Part shown: piece by piece, positions 63,390-64,000 of the stretch
Numbering within the stretch: the stretch's first letter is position 1
How the letters are laid out: each line of letters begins with the position of its first letter
Source: Dickeya fangzhongdai
GTDB taxonomy: Bacteria > Pseudomonadota > Gammaproteobacteria > Enterobacterales > Enterobacteriaceae
Reading direction: 5' to 3'
DNA: 64,000 bases
Assembly (NCBI RefSeq): GCF_002812485.1
Contig: NZ_CP025003.1
Coordinates: 496,001-560,000 of the forward strand
Program-made: the position numbers and the translations under genes
Notes under the pieces: model-generated
Database searches by the model: none
What the model saw: only the letters and a program-made list of their open reading frames with translations
Told to the model about the DNA's origin: nothing

Positions 63390-64000
63390 GGGCGCGCCGC
63401 CATTATGCGCTGATCTGCCTGCTGGTATTGGCTCTGCTCCTGGCGATGATGCTGGTCAGCACCGCGGTGGGCGCGATTCGTATTCCGCTGGCGCAGGTGC
63501 TGGCGGCGCTGACGCCGAATCACGGCGACGCGCCGGACAGCGTGCGCCGCATCGTCATGGAACTGCGCCTGCCGCGCACTCTGTTGGCCGCCGTCACTGG
63601 CGCCGGGCTGGCGATGGTCGGCGCGTTGCTGCAAACCACCACCCGCAACGATCTGGCGGATCCGTTCCTGTTCGGCTTGTCCTCCGGCGCGTCGGCGGGC
63701 GCGGTGCTGGTGATTACCCGTTTCGGCGAGTGGTTCGGCGCGTTCACCCTGCCGGCGGCGGCGTTTGGCGGCGGCATTTGTTCGGCGCTGGCGGTGATGG
63801 CGCTGTTTTTCCTGCGACAGGGGCGGCAGGCGGAGCACCTGGTGATTTGCGGGTTGGCTATTTCGTTTCTGTTTGGCGCGCTCACCAGCTATCTGGTGTT
63901 TTCCGGCGACCAGCGCGCCGCCGGTTCGGTGCTGTTCTGGTCGCTGGGCGGGCTGGGGCTGGCGCGCTGGGAGAATCTGCCGGTGGCGTTGTGCAGCCTG
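63386..64000 (+). CDS. FecCD-family permease (3' truncated by the window)
   Basis: 205 codons visible. ATG 63386 overlaps the binding-protein stop. It has an N-terminal helix (YALICLLVLALLLAMMLV), the family motif RLPRTLLAAVTGAGLAMVGALLQ near 60-82 followed by NDLADPFLFGLSSGAS, then further helices. FecCD permeases form the channel for iron-siderophore, haem or cobalamin uptake. Confidence 0.93.
   Translation, partial: MRARRHYALICLLVLALLLAMMLVSTAVGAIRIPLAQVLAALTPNHGDAPDSVRRIVMELRLPRTLLAAVTGAGLAMVGALLQTTTRNDLADPFLFGLSSGASAGAVLVITRFGEWFGAFTLPAAAFGGGICSALAVMALFFLRQGRQAEHLVICGLAISFLFGALTSYLVFSGDQRAAGSVLFWSLGGLGLARWENLPVALCSL

Noticed and set aside
36..64000. CRISPR arrays, rRNA or tRNA genes
   Set aside because: I saw no regularly spaced direct repeats of CRISPR type, no rRNA signatures and no cloverleaf with the usual T-arm motif.

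Overview
The window is about 56% GC by eye, densely coded, and has the gene order of a gamma-proteobacterium of the Enterobacterales. Several blocks match the E. coli layout: ubiI-ubiH-pepP-ygfB / zapA-ssrS-ygfA, smp / serB-radA-nadR, prfC-osmY-ytjA-yjjV, and rhaBADM / rhaSR. A Pseudomonas-like ACC deaminase gene, many opine/peptide-type ABC transporters, chemoreceptors and a secreted chorismate mutase point to a plant-associated member of the Pectobacteriaceae, most likely Dickeya or a close relative. The genus is my inference from content and was not tested.

Layout. 1-5 kb: an Opp/Dpp-type importer (two permeases, two ATPases) with an M20 peptidase. 5-9.7 kb: a LysR regulator, ACC deaminase (acdS), an IS110-family element, and an Lrp-type regulator. 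9.8-16 kb: secreted chorismate mutase, an MFS exporter, a YedJ-like HD phosphohydrolase, a SulP transporter coupled to a beta-carbonic anhydrase, then 1.3 kb without genes. 16.6-19.1 kb: an IclR regulator and a chemoreceptor. 19.5-25.6 kb: the L-rhamnose locus. 25.6-31.6 kb: two tandem small membrane proteins and a second peptide/nickel-type ABC importer. 32-34.7 kb: small unknown exported proteins, a YagU homologue and a lipoprotein. 34.7-46 kb: conserved housekeeping genes, including 6S RNA. 46.2-48.2 kb: two tandem paralogues of unknown function. 48.6-54.4 kb: prfC, osmY, ytjA, a CsbD-like gene, yjjV, a phosphopantetheinyl transferase and an SDR. 54.8-59.5 kb: a second chemoreceptor, mtnD, an FlhE-like protein, and a small HD alarmone-hydrolase-like protein followed by a broken GNAT. 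59.8-64 kb: an M20D amidohydrolase, a Cys-rich exported peptide and a FecCD-type metal/siderophore importer that runs off the window.

The most notable result is the IS110-family element at 7643-8865. It lies exactly in the loop of an intergenic palindromic repeat; a second copy of the repeat is at 5001-5185. The 200-nt non-coding left end can be folded by eye into two guide loops. Their guide segments match, respectively, the chromosomal flanks (target) and the element's own ends (donor). Both sites share a CT core, and a sigma70-like promoter forms only at the circle junction. This is a complete, readable bridge-RNA recombinase system. A second candidate novelty is the tandem pair at 46.2-48.2 kb, whose 5' regions share a nearly identical block resembling a flagellar sigma28 promoter. 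A third is a divergent pair at 61.3-61.6 kb (Cys-rich exported peptide and FecCD-type importer) carrying Zur-like palindromes.
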